Shown piece by piece: positions 44,474 through 53,135 of a stretch of DNA of 55,146 nt. The stretch covers positions 1 through 55,146 of the forward strand of contig CAZUZD010000009.1 of assembly GCA_964624465.1 (NCBI GenBank). The letters are read 5' to 3'. How positions within the stretch are numbered: position 1 is the stretch's first letter; every line of letters starts with the position of its first letter. This DNA comes from CAZUZD01 sp964624465 (GTDB lineage: Bacteria > Planctomycetota > Planctomycetia > Isosphaerales > Isosphaeraceae). Made by a program: the position numbers and the translations under genes. The notes under the pieces are model-generated. The model was not told the DNA's origin. It ran no database searches and saw only the letters and a list, made by a program, of their open reading frames with translations.

Positions 44474-47400
44474 TCAGCGGGGCGGCCGGCTCAGCGCGCG
44501 GCTCAGGCCGAGTGCGACCGGCATCGATCCCGCCTCGGCCTCAATCACCGTCAGATACTGCTCCGCCACCCGATCCCAGGCATGGAACCTCTGGATATAT
44601 GCGAACGCCCGGCGCCCGAGTGCGCGGCGGTGCTCCGGTGCACCGGCCAGGTCGAGCAGGGCGGTGTCGAGGCCGACCGGCCCGTCGCGGTCGTCCTGAA
44701 TCCGGGCCACGATGTTGTCGGGATAATCCGAGAAGGTTCCGACGGCGCTGGTGATGGTCGGCACGCCACAGCGCAGGAGGTCGAGCAGGGCGGCCGAGGT
44801 CTCGCCGTTGCTCGGCGGCCGTCGAAGGCTGATGCCAACATCCAGCGTCGCGGCGACCTCGGCGAGATCTCCGGGGTATCGCCCGAGGAATTTCACCCGC
44901 GCGCCCAGCCCGAGCTGACTGGCCCGGGCCGGGGCCGCGCCTCCGCCCAGGTCCTCGCCGGCGAACAGCAGCAGGGCGTCGGGCAGCCGGTCCGCGACGC
45001 GCCCGAAGGCCTCGACGATCTCGGTGGACCGCTTGCTCTCGTGGAGGAATCCGAGCACCCCGACGAGCAGGGCGTCGGGCGCGATTCCCAGACGCTGGCG
45101 CATGGCCAGACGCCTCTGGCCGTCGGGCGGCACCGGGCGGCACCCCAGCGGGATGATCCGCACCCGGTCGGCCACCTGCGGCGAATCGCACTCGATGAGG
45201 CGAGCCGTCCAGGGCGAGTGCACGACGATCCGGCTGGCGGCTTCGAGCACCCGCCGGTTCAACGAGATCCCGCGACTGGCCAATGCATCGCCCAGCCCGC
45301 CCGGCTCGCGGGCCCAGGCCGACAGGTGAGGCGCCAGCTCGGCAACCCGGTCCGGGTGGCCGTGACGCAGCTCGCGGTTCACGATCTCCAGTTCGCGGTG
45401 ACGCAGGGCCTCGCTGACGAACAGGCCAGGCAGGTTGTAGTCGTGCAGGACGACCACTCCGCCACCGTCAAGCAACGTCTCCAGGCCGAACCCGTGGTAC
45501 TCGGAGTTGCCGATCTGATGAACCACGGCGTCGTAGCCGACCCGCTCGGCCCGGCGCCGGTACATCCGATGATCGAACCGGCCCAGGCCCGGCGCGTGGG
45601 CCAGGTGCGGCACGTAGCCGGCATCGTGGAAGAGGTCGAGCTGGCAGTGAGGCTGGAGGTGCTCGGCCAGAGTGGCCGTGTAGGTCGCGATCCCGGAGCG
45701 CTTCGGGGGCAGGGGTGAGAACATCGCCACCCTCGGGCGATCCGGACCCCGGCTAGCCGACTGGCTCCGACGGTTCGCCTCGCCAGCCGCGGTTCGCAGG
45801 GACTCGACCGTGCGGGCCGCCACGTCCTGCCACGTGAAGTCGGCGGCGCGGACCAGGCCTGCGGACCGGAGCGACTGGCGCAGGGGGAGGTCGGTCAGGA
45901 GTTCCGCCAGCACGGCGGTGATGGCGGCGGTGTCGCGCGAGTCCACGAGCCGGCCCGCCGCGCCCACCACGACGGGTTGCGACGTGTTCCGGCCCGCGAG
46001 CACGGGCGCCCCGCACTGCATGGCCTCCAGCAGCGGGAGTCCCAGGCCCTCCTCGTGGGAGGGGAAGGCGAACACGGTGCAGGTCTGATAGAGCGCCCGG
46101 AGCTGGGCATCCGTGACCGCCCCGGTCAGGACCACCTGGGCGGCGATCCCGAGTTCACGGGCACGTTCGCCGAGACTGGCGCGATCCGGGGCACCCAGGC
46201 CGCAGGCGACCGCGAGCTGGTGCGTTGAACGCAACGACTCCGGCAGGGCCGCGAAGGCCTCCAGCAGGCCGGCGAGATTCTTGCGTTCGTCGGTGCTCCC
46301 GACCGTGAGGACGAAGGGCCGATCGATCCCGAGCGTGCGGGCCGTCGCCCGGGAGGCCTGGGCCTCGGCCTCGGTGGTCGTCGGGAAGAACTGGATGGGG
46401 TCCCCCGCGCCGCCGATCGAGGCGACGCGCTCGGAGGGCAGCCCGAGGTGCCGCAGGCACTCGTCGCGGGTCCAGTCGGAATTCGTCAGCAACCGGTCGT
46501 AGCCGCAGATCGTCCTCAATCGGTCGTGGAACCAGCCGGCGATCTCGGGGTCGGTGAGGTAGCGGTCCTGGTGCAGGAACGGGATCAGGTCGTGGACCAC
46601 GGCCGCCAGCGGCAGGCTCGCACCCGACCGGGAGGGCGGCTCGTACCCGGGCACGAGTTCGAACGGACTCGGGAACAGGAGCACATCGAGCGCGTCCGGG
46701 TTCTCGCGAGCAATTCGCCGGAAGTACCGGCTCATGCCGGCCCCGTCGCCGGGTCCGTCGGAAGGCACCCGTCGCGTGCGGTCCGGGTCCGCCAGGCCGA
46801 CGGCCGCGCTCGGGAGCGACGCGTGCTCGTAGTGGATCAGCTCGATCCCGAGCCGGTGCTCCAGGGCGTCGACCAGGCTCCGGACATACCTCCCGATCCC
46901 GCGCGTGCGGCTGCCTGGCGATTGGAGAGCCAGCAGGTCAATCCCGACCCGCAGCGGTCCCCGGGTGGATCGAACCGGCCGGGAAATCGGCGGATGAGGG
47001 CCCCGGAGGATCGTGGGGCGGGCGGCACCCTCGGGCTCCGCGAGTCGATCGTCTGTTGTCGAGCCACACGCGTGTCGGATCGCCTGCAGGGTCCGATCGG
47101 CGACGCTTTCCCAGCGGAACTCCCGAGCGCGTTCGAGTCCACGGCGCCGAAGGTTCTCGGCCCACTCGGTCCGGGTCAGCAGCGAATCGAGCTCGCGGGC
47201 GACCTCGGGCGGATTCTCGACGTTGACGAGCACGCCGGCGTCGCCCACGACCTCGGGCTGCGAGGAGTTGGTGCCGGCGAGCACCGGGGCCCCGCAGTGC
47301 ATCGCCTCCAGCAGCGGCAGGCCGAAACCCTCGTAGGTCGACGTGAAGGCGAACGTGGCACAGCCCTGGTACAGCCCACGCAGCTGCGTGTCCGTCACCT

Positions 47401-48226
47401 CGCCGGTCAGGAGCAGGCTCGGGCGGATGCCACGCTCCTCGGCCATCCGGTGGATCCGGGTGGCATCGGCGTCGCTGAGCCGGCAGGCGATCACGAGCTG
47501 ATGGCCGGTGCGCGTGGCCTCGGGGAGCAGGGCAAAGGCGTCCAGGAGCCCCTTGAGGTTCTTCCGCTGGTCGGCGCTGGCGACCGAGAGGACATAGGGG
47601 CGATCGATTCCGAGGGCCGCCAGCTCGGGCTGCTGATGACGCGGGCCCACGCCGGGAGCGGCCGGGAAAAAGCGGCGGGGGTCGCTGGCGCCCTGGATGT
47701 TCGTCACGCGCTCGGGGGCCAGGCCGGTGAGCCGGAGGGTGTCCTGGCGCGTGGCCTCGGAGATCGCCAGCAGGCCGTCGTAACGGCCCAGCCGGCCGAG
47801 GTTCCGATAGAACTCCATCGCCGAGGGCGGCCACGTCAGGTACCGCTCCTGGAACAGGAACGGCACCAGGTCGTAGACCACGGCGAGCAGGGCCGGCCCT
47901 CGCAAGGCGCGGGCGGGCGGGGCATAGCCCAGTCCCACCTCGAAGGGGCTCGGGATCAGCAGCGCATCGAGGCCGTCCGGGTTGAGCCCGACGAGCCGAT
48001 CCACGGCCTCGGCCGGGGTGCGCCCGTCGGGCATGGGCCGGACGGTGACGCCCTCGGGGTGGGGCAGTCGCTCGTCGAAGAGGCCGGCGTGCCGGTAGTA
48101 GGTGAAGCGGAGGTCCGGGTCGCGGCCGGCGAGCGCTTCGAGCCATTCGGCCACGTACCGACCGATGCCGCGGCCGCCGCTGTGGGGCGATTGCAGGGCC
48201 AGGAGATCGACGCCCACGTGGAGCAC
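44474..48226 (-). CDS. Three-module glycosyltransferase (A-A-B)
   Basis: 1250 aa with three GT-B modules. Module A1 (about 1-390) opens with HVGVDLLALQSPHSGGRGIG and has YEGFGLPLLEAMHCG. Module A2 (about 420-800) opens with RVGIDLLALQSPGSRTRGIG and has HEEGLGLPLLEAMQCG. Module B (about 825-1250) opens with FSPLPPKRSGIATY and has HQIGNSEYH and NGETSAALLDLLRCGVPTI. Both A modules keep the E-x7-E site. The GTG at 48226 is chosen because AGGAG lies 8 nt upstream and it begins module A1; the longer frame upstream overlaps the ABC ATPase in another frame. Probably a multi-specific glycan polymerase in the cytoplasm. Confidence 0.9.
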   Translation of the reverse strand: MLHVGVDLLALQSPHSGGRGIGRYVAEWLEALAGRDPDLRFTYYRHAGLFDERLPHPEGVTVRPMPDGRTPAEAVDRLVGLNPDGLDALLIPSPFEVGLGYAPPARALRGPALLAVVYDLVPFLFQERYLTWPPSAMEFYRNLGRLGRYDGLLAISEATRQDTLRLTGLAPERVTNIQGASDPRRFFPAAPGVGPRHQQPELAALGIDRPYVLSVASADQRKNLKGLLDAFALLPEATRTGHQLVIACRLSDADATRIHRMAEERGIRPSLLLTGEVTDTQLRGLYQGCATFAFTSTYEGFGLPLLEAMHCGAPVLAGTNSSQPEVVGDAGVLVNVENPPEVARELDSLLTRTEWAENLRRRGLERAREFRWESVADRTLQAIRHACGSTTDDRLAEPEGAARPTILRGPHPPISRPVRSTRGPLRVGIDLLALQSPGSRTRGIGRYVRSLVDALEHRLGIELIHYEHASLPSAAVGLADPDRTRRVPSDGPGDGAGMSRYFRRIARENPDALDVLLFPSPFELVPGYEPPSRSGASLPLAAVVHDLIPFLHQDRYLTDPEIAGWFHDRLRTICGYDRLLTNSDWTRDECLRHLGLPSERVASIGGAGDPIQFFPTTTEAEAQASRATARTLGIDRPFVLTVGSTDERKNLAGLLEAFAALPESLRSTHQLAVACGLGAPDRASLGERARELGIAAQVVLTGAVTDAQLRALYQTCTVFAFPSHEEGLGLPLLEAMQCGAPVLAGRNTSQPVVVGAAGRLVDSRDTAAITAVLAELLTDLPLRQSLRSAGLVRAADFTWQDVAARTVESLRTAAGEANRRSQSASRGPDRPRVAMFSPLPPKRSGIATYTATLAEHLQPHCQLDLFHDAGYVPHLAHAPGLGRFDHRMYRRRAERVGYDAVVHQIGNSEYHGFGLETLLDGGGVVVLHDYNLPGLFVSEALRHRELEIVNRELRHGHPDRVAELAPHLSAWAREPGGLGDALASRGISLNRRVLEAASRIVVHSPWTARLIECDSPQVADRVRIIPLGCRPVPPDGQRRLAMRQRLGIAPDALLVGVLGFLHESKRSTEIVEAFGRVADRLPDALLLFAGEDLGGGAAPARASQLGLGARVKFLGRYPGDLAEVAATLDVGISLRRPPSNGETSAALLDLLRCGVPTITSAVGTFSDYPDNIVARIQDDRDGPVGLDTALLDLAGAPEHRRALGRRAFAYIQRFHAWDRVAEQYLTVIEAEAGSMPVALGLSRALSRPPR

Positions 48227-48246
48227 GGCAAGAACTCCTGGGTGTC

Positions 48247-49119
48247 TCAGGCGTGGCTCGGGACCGCGGCCGGAACGGGCGACGCCGGCGGGGCGGGGGT
48301 CTGCGCCTGGTGGGCCTCGGCCAGGTAGGCGTCGGCGATCTGGTGCATCGGGCCGTCGGCGACCACGCGGCCCTGCTTCAGCCAGACGCCCCGGGTGCAG
48401 AGCTCGCGGAGCGAGTTGATGTCGTGCGAGACGATCACGACGACGTTCGAGCGGTCGAGCAGGCTGCGGATGCGGGCCCGGGCCTTGTCCTGGAACGCGG
48501 CGTCGCCGACGCCCAGCGACTCGTCGATCAGGAGGATGTCGGGATGGACCTCGGTGGCGATCGCGAAGGCGAGTCGGACGTACATGCCGCTGGAATAGTA
48601 CTTCAGCGGCAGGTCGGCGAACTCGCGGAGCCCGGTGAACTCGAAGATGTCGTCCATCCGCGCCAGCATCTGCTTGCGGCTGAAGCCGAGCATGGCGCCG
48701 TTGAGCAGGATGTTCTCGGTGCCCGAGAGCTCGGGATTGAAGCCGGCGCCCATCTCGATGAGCGGGGCGACCGTGCCGCGCACGCTCACGGTGCCGCTGG
48801 TGGGCGGGTAGATCCGCGCCATCATCCGCAGCAGGGTGCTCTTGCCGGCGCCGTTGTGACCGACGATGCCGACGCGCTCGCCCCGCGCGATCCGCAGGTC
48901 GATGTCCCGCAGCGCCCAGAAGCCGGTCGACGGCGCGGCCCCCTGCCGGCGGAGCACCAGGTCGAGCAGCGCCCGCTTCAGCGAGTACTGCTTGTCGTGG
49001 TAGCTCACGAACCGCAGCGAGACGCCGTTGAGCTCGACGGGGCACTCGGCCGGCACGTCGATCCGGGCCTGCTTAGAGCCGGAAAACCAGCTTGTCTTCG
49101 TTGGCCTTGAACGCGGCAT
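48247..49119 (-). CDS. ABC transporter ATPase of the Wzt/TagH type
   Basis: 290 aa. Walker A GHNGAGKST at residues 87-95, a YSSGM signature loop typical of polysaccharide exporters, Walker B DILLIDE and a switch His in VIVSHD. It powers export of a lipid-linked glycan with the permease gene upstream. Only about 40 residues follow the nucleotide-binding domain, so the C-terminal carbohydrate-binding domain of Wzt is absent. Start 49119 has GGGAG at 6 nt and lies inside the permease gene, giving a 47-nt overlap. The three-module glycosyltransferase begins 20 nt downstream. Confidence 0.92.
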   Translation of the reverse strand: MPRSRPTKTSWFSGSKQARIDVPAECPVELNGVSLRFVSYHDKQYSLKRALLDLVLRRQGAAPSTGFWALRDIDLRIARGERVGIVGHNGAGKSTLLRMMARIYPPTSGTVSVRGTVAPLIEMGAGFNPELSGTENILLNGAMLGFSRKQMLARMDDIFEFTGLREFADLPLKYYSSGMYVRLAFAIATEVHPDILLIDESLGVGDAAFQDKARARIRSLLDRSNVVVIVSHDINSLRELCTRGVWLKQGRVVADGPMHQIADAYLAEAHQAQTPAPPASPVPAAVPSHA

Positions 49120-49942
49120 AGCCGACTCCCAGACTCACCAACGCGATCGCGGTGGCCGCAAGCAGCAGTGACAGGTCGGGCCAGGCCCGGTACCGGATGA
49201 TGACCTGGAACAGCCGGATGAACGGGTACGCCGGGTTCAGCCGGAACAGCCACCCGTGGCTCGGGAACTGGTCGGCCTCGTACAGGATCGGGGTCGCGAA
49301 GTACCACGCCTGCAGGAACACGCCGACCAGATGGCTGCAATCACGGTAGAACGTGTTCAAGGTCGCGATCAGGAGCCCGAGCCCGAGGGTGAAGAGCGTG
49401 AACAGGAGGATCGGGATCGGCAGCAGCAGCATCGGCGTCGAGAACCGGGCCCCCAGCGGCACCAGGAGCACGAACAGCGCCGCCAGCGAGAGGCCGAACG
49501 TCACCAGGTTCATCAGCACCCGGGTCAGCGGGAAGACGAGCTTGGGGACGTAGATCTTCCGGATCAGGTTCTCGTTCCAGATGATGCAGAAGGCGCACTC
49601 GTTGAGGCTGCCGGCCAGCAGGCCCCAGGGGAGCATGCCGGAGAACAGCAGCAGCGCGTACTGGCGCCAGCGATCCCCCTGACCGAGCAGGTTCGCGAAG
49701 ACGACCGTGAGGGTCGCCATCATCAGGATCGGGTTCAGCAGGGTCCACAGGAAGCCCAGCAGCGAGCGCTGGTACTTCACCCGGAGCTCCTGGCCGACCA
49801 TGTTCTGAACCACGGGCGCGAACCGGCGCAGCTCGGCCCACTCGTCCCGCAGACACGCCAGCCACCGGTGGGGCGCCGAGCGGCGGGGCGGGGCCGGGAA
49901 GTAGGCGGTGTGCGGCGGTGCGGCGCTGGTCGTCGTGTTCAT
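49073..49942 (-). CDS. ABC-2 type glycan exporter permease (Wzm-like)
   Basis: 289 aa with about six membrane segments and the ABC-2 permease core. The cytoplasmic N-terminal helix QNMVGQELRVKYQRSLLGFL leads into the first segment; LLFSGMLPWGLLAGSLNE and FYRDCSHLVGVFLQAWYFATPILY are typical of Wzm/TagG/KpsM-like permeases. With the overlapping ATPase it should flip a lipid-linked polymer across the inner membrane. The ATG at 49942 is chosen because upstream sequence is not protein-like, though the ribosome site is weak. It is the first gene of the glycan operon. Confidence 0.92.
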   Translation of the reverse strand: MNTTTSAAPPHTAYFPAPPRRSAPHRWLACLRDEWAELRRFAPVVQNMVGQELRVKYQRSLLGFLWTLLNPILMMATLTVVFANLLGQGDRWRQYALLLFSGMLPWGLLAGSLNECAFCIIWNENLIRKIYVPKLVFPLTRVLMNLVTFGLSLAALFVLLVPLGARFSTPMLLLPIPILLFTLFTLGLGLLIATLNTFYRDCSHLVGVFLQAWYFATPILYEADQFPSHGWLFRLNPAYPFIRLFQVIIRYRAWPDLSLLLAATAIALVSLGVGYAAFKANEDKLVFRL

Positions 49943-50185
49943 CGGCCTGGCTTCATCCCTGAAGTCCGGTCCGTCGCGCGGCGAGGGACGACGCCAGCCC
50001 GGGGGCTGGAGCCGACCTGGGCCTCCCTGACCCAGATATCCCGCGCAGGCACGGCCCGGAGACCATACCCACGCGGGGCGGCATCCTACGGCGGTCGCCC
50101 AAACCAGGGAAGAGCAATCCCCGGCTCGGTGGATCAACCTCATCGGGACTGGCGAGACCGGCCCAGGGTCGAGTGCCCCCGGCGC

Positions 50186-52081
50186 TCAGTCGTCCTGCAA
50201 CAGCGGGTTGGCCGCGCGGGCCGCGGCCCGGGTCGCCAGCCGGATCGTCTGGCGGGTGCTCAGGTGATCCAGGTACGACGACTTCAGGGCATCGAGCCAG
50301 CGGATCTCACGGCGGCCGTACTGGATCGCCACCCGGGTCAACACGGGTCCGGCGATTCCCAGCGCCCGGGAGATGCCGGGGCCGAGGTCCTCGTTGGAGT
50401 CGATGCAGTTGTAGGCCAGGCCCATGCCCCGCGCCAGCGCCGCATAGTCCATCCGGGCCAGCTCGGTGGCGGTGGTGCGCCCGTACACCGGCTCCTGGAG
50501 CATTTGCATGTAGTGGTACACGCCGTCGTCGAGTACGAAGAACTTGACGGGCAGGTGCGAGCGGGCGGCCGTCGAGGCTTCGAGCCCGGACATCAGGAAG
50601 CAGCCGTCGCCGGCGACCGACACCACGCGGCGGTCGAGCCGCACCCGCTGGGCGCCGATGGCGGCCGGGATCGCCCAGCCCATGCTCTGGTTGTCGGTCG
50701 GGGTGAAGTACCGCCGCGGGCCCGGCACGTCGATCACCTCGGACGCCCAGTGCACGGAGGCCGTGACGTCGACGAAGATCAGGTCGTCGGGGGCGAGGCA
50801 CTGACGCAGGTGCCAGTAGAAGTGCATCGGGTCGACGGCGTGACGGACCTCGACCCGCGAGTTCACCCGCTGGTCCTGCTGTCGGCCGCGCTGGACCTGT
50901 CGGAAGATCGCCGGCTGGACCGGGCGCCGGATCGCCTCGGAATCGGCGATCAAGCGGTCGAGGAACAGCGGGGCGTCGGCATGCACGGCGACACAGGTGG
51001 GCAGGTTCTTGCCCAGGTTCTGCGGGTTGGCGTCGACGTGGACGAGCTGCGGGTGCTTCGGGACCGAGTAGTTGGCCGTCGAGACCTCGCTGTACTTCAC
51101 CCCGACGGCGAGCACGACGTCGACTTCCTTGAAGGCCTTCTCGGCGGCCCGCGTCCCGTAGGCTCCGTAACCCCAGCCGACGGCCAGCGGGTGGCTGTCG
51201 GGGATCACCCCCTTGCCGCTGACCGAGGTGGCGACGGGCGCCTGCAGCATCTCGGCGACCCGGATCAGGGCCGGGCTGCAATCGAGGCAGCCCTGGCCGG
51301 CGTAGATGCCGACGCGGAGCGAGCGGTCCCCCAGGACCCGGAGCGCCCGGCGGTATGCGGCCTCGTCGAACGGCAGCGGCGGGGGCGGCGGGGGCGGGTT
51401 GTCGTAGTCCCAGACCTCGTTGTAGAAGTTGAACGGGATCACGACGCAGACGGGCCCCGGCTCGCCGCAGCGGGCCAGGTGGTGCGCCTGGTGGATCAGG
51501 GTCGGGATCTGCCCCTGGTGCGTGACCTCCAGCACCGCCTTGCAGATCGGACGCAGGATGGCCGCGTTCGGCAGCCCGTGCACCTGGCCCACCGGGGCAT
51601 TGGGCGTGCGCAGCACGTCGGTGACGATGCCGACGATCGGCACGCTGTCGTGGAGCGCCTCGCCGATGCCCGTCATCGCATTCGTGAGCCCGGGGCCGGG
51701 CACCACGGCGAAGACTCCCACCCGGCCGGTGACGCGGGCCGAGGCGTCGGCCATGACGCTCGAGGCGCCCTCGTGGCTGACGAGCAGGTACGGGATCCCG
51801 CGCGCCTTCATGGCGTCCCAGAACTCGTTGTTGTGGGCCCCCGGGACGCCAAAGACGCAGGGGGTCTGCTCATAGGCGAGTGCGGCCGCGGTCGCGGCGG
51901 CCCCGGTCATGCGGCCGCGGACGCCGTTGTGCGGCGGCAGGGCCGGAGCGGCGGGTAGCTGAGGGAGTGTGGGGGCCGGCGGGGCCGGCATCGGGACCTG
52001 GGCCCCCGACTCGTTGGACGTCAGGGTCGAGGCGCCGAGCATCCCGAGGGCCCCGAGCGCGGATCGGCGATTCACTGCCAC
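50186..52081 (-). CDS. ThDP-dependent enzyme with Tat-like signal (acetolactate-synthase-like)
   Basis: 631 aa. The N-terminus NRRSALGALGMLG is a twin-Arg-like signal followed by a Pro/Ala-rich linker (about 29-50). The ThDP fold follows: PYR-domain FGVPGAHNNEFWDAM and SHEGASSVMADA with catalytic Glu104; a central domain; and the PP-domain GDG at 491-493. The Asn pair that follows that motif in most ThDP enzymes is Asp518-Asp519. GGAGG precedes the GTG at 52081. The reaction is unclear; it resembles carboligases or decarboxylases. Export through Tat would put a cofactor-dependent enzyme in the periplasm, which is unusual. Confidence 0.82.
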   Translation of the reverse strand: MAVNRRSALGALGMLGASTLTSNESGAQVPMPAPPAPTLPQLPAAPALPPHNGVRGRMTGAAATAAALAYEQTPCVFGVPGAHNNEFWDAMKARGIPYLLVSHEGASSVMADASARVTGRVGVFAVVPGPGLTNAMTGIGEALHDSVPIVGIVTDVLRTPNAPVGQVHGLPNAAILRPICKAVLEVTHQGQIPTLIHQAHHLARCGEPGPVCVVIPFNFYNEVWDYDNPPPPPPPLPFDEAAYRRALRVLGDRSLRVGIYAGQGCLDCSPALIRVAEMLQAPVATSVSGKGVIPDSHPLAVGWGYGAYGTRAAEKAFKEVDVVLAVGVKYSEVSTANYSVPKHPQLVHVDANPQNLGKNLPTCVAVHADAPLFLDRLIADSEAIRRPVQPAIFRQVQRGRQQDQRVNSRVEVRHAVDPMHFYWHLRQCLAPDDLIFVDVTASVHWASEVIDVPGPRRYFTPTDNQSMGWAIPAAIGAQRVRLDRRVVSVAGDGCFLMSGLEASTAARSHLPVKFFVLDDGVYHYMQMLQEPVYGRTTATELARMDYAALARGMGLAYNCIDSNEDLGPGISRALGIAGPVLTRVAIQYGRREIRWLDALKSSYLDHLSTRQTIRLATRAAARAANPLLQDD

Positions 52082-52277
52082 GGGGTATCCTCCCCAGGAA
52101 ACGGCCTCGGAATCCGCGCTCGGTCGCACCCGGTGGCCGACCGGCGCGGATCGTCATCAGTCGCGTCCTGCGACCCTCGTGCCATTCTATCGGTCCGCAT
52201 GCGGGACCCGCATCACTCGCGGGGCCGTTCCGCCCGGCAACACCGGCCCGGCCGGTCCAGCCGGCTCAGGAACGCAT

Positions 52278-53135
52278 TCAGGCTGGCTCGGGGACCAGCC
52301 GGGTCCGGGTCAGCCGGTCGAGGCGGGCCAGGAAGGGCTCGTCGATCAAGTCCGGCCGCTGACGGATCTGGCGGATGCACTCGAGCATCACCGGGCCCCG
52401 GTAGCCGATCGCGTCGAGTGCCTCGACCCAGGCGGGCCAGTCGATCGTGCCGCCGCCGGGCGGGGTGTGCGAATCCTGGCGACCGTTGTTGTCGTGCACA
52501 TGGGTACTGATCAGCCACCGGCGGGACGCCAGCGTCTCATCGGCGGCGGTGGCCGTCAGGTTGCCATGGCCGGTGTCCAGGGTCAGCCCCAGGTCGGGCC
52601 GACCGATCGCGTCGAGCAGGGCGGCCAGGTCGGCCATCCGACTGCCCGGGTGGACCCCCGGCGGCAGGTTCTCGACCGCGATGCGGACCGTCCCGCCGGC
52701 CGCGTGATCGGCCAGCCGGATCAACCCCTCGGCCAGGACCTCCCGGCGCTGCCCGGACTCCTCGCGATCGGAGAGGCCTCCGGGGTGGATGACGAGCACC
52801 CGAGCCCCGACAGCGTTCGACCAGTCGACGCACGCCCTCAGGTCGTCCAGGCTGGCGGCGTGGGTCGCCTGGTCGATGCTCGCCAGGTCGACCCGGGGGG
52901 CGCGGATCGACTGGCCGCCCCAGCAGCCATGCACGCTGTGGATCGCCAGCCCGGCGTCGCCGGCCCGCTCGCGCATCGGGGCCGGGTTGGGGTGATTGGC
53001 CCAGTCGGGGAGGATCTCCAGGAGCGTGGCCCCGAGCCGCCTGGCCAGGGCCAGGTCGACGCCCACGTCGCCGCGGGGGAAGCCGTAGGCCACCATGGTG
53101 CCGAGCGGTCGGCGGTCGGGTCCGGGGCCGGTCAC
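52278..53135 (-). CDS. Sugar phosphate isomerase/epimerase-like TIM-barrel protein
   Basis: 285 aa, a xylose isomerase-like (AP endonuclease 2 type) barrel. Motifs VLVIHPGGLSDREESG, VENLPPGVHPGSR, LGLTLDTGHGNL and STHVHDNNGRQDSHTPPGGG carry the conserved Glu, Asp and His metal ligands, followed by GPVMLECIRQ. It probably isomerises or epimerises a sugar. Its GTG start overlaps the DUF1501 stop as GTGA, so translation is coupled. An internal ATG at residue 14 is a weaker alternative. The pairing suggests a shared catabolic role, but the substrate is unknown. Confidence 0.88.
   Translation of the reverse strand: MTGPGPDRRPLGTMVAYGFPRGDVGVDLALARRLGATLLEILPDWANHPNPAPMRERAGDAGLAIHSVHGCWGGQSIRAPRVDLASIDQATHAASLDDLRACVDWSNAVGARVLVIHPGGLSDREESGQRREVLAEGLIRLADHAAGGTVRIAVENLPPGVHPGSRMADLAALLDAIGRPDLGLTLDTGHGNLTATAADETLASRRWLISTHVHDNNGRQDSHTPPGGGTIDWPAWVEALDAIGYRGPVMLECIRQIRQRPDLIDEPFLARLDRLTRTRLVPEPA

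Noticed and set aside
41986..44754. 922-codon plus-strand open frame opposite the two-module glycosyltransferase
   Set aside because: The minus-strand gene has full GT4 motifs; the antisense frame has none.
48227..49045. N-terminal extension of the three-module glycosyltransferase frame by 273 codons
   Set aside because: This part overlaps the ABC ATPase in another frame and is Arg/Pro/Ala rich without motifs; the GTG at 48226 has a proper ribosome site.
49256..51958. 900-codon plus-strand open frame opposite the permease and ThDP genes
   Set aside because: It crosses unrelated real genes and has no motif.
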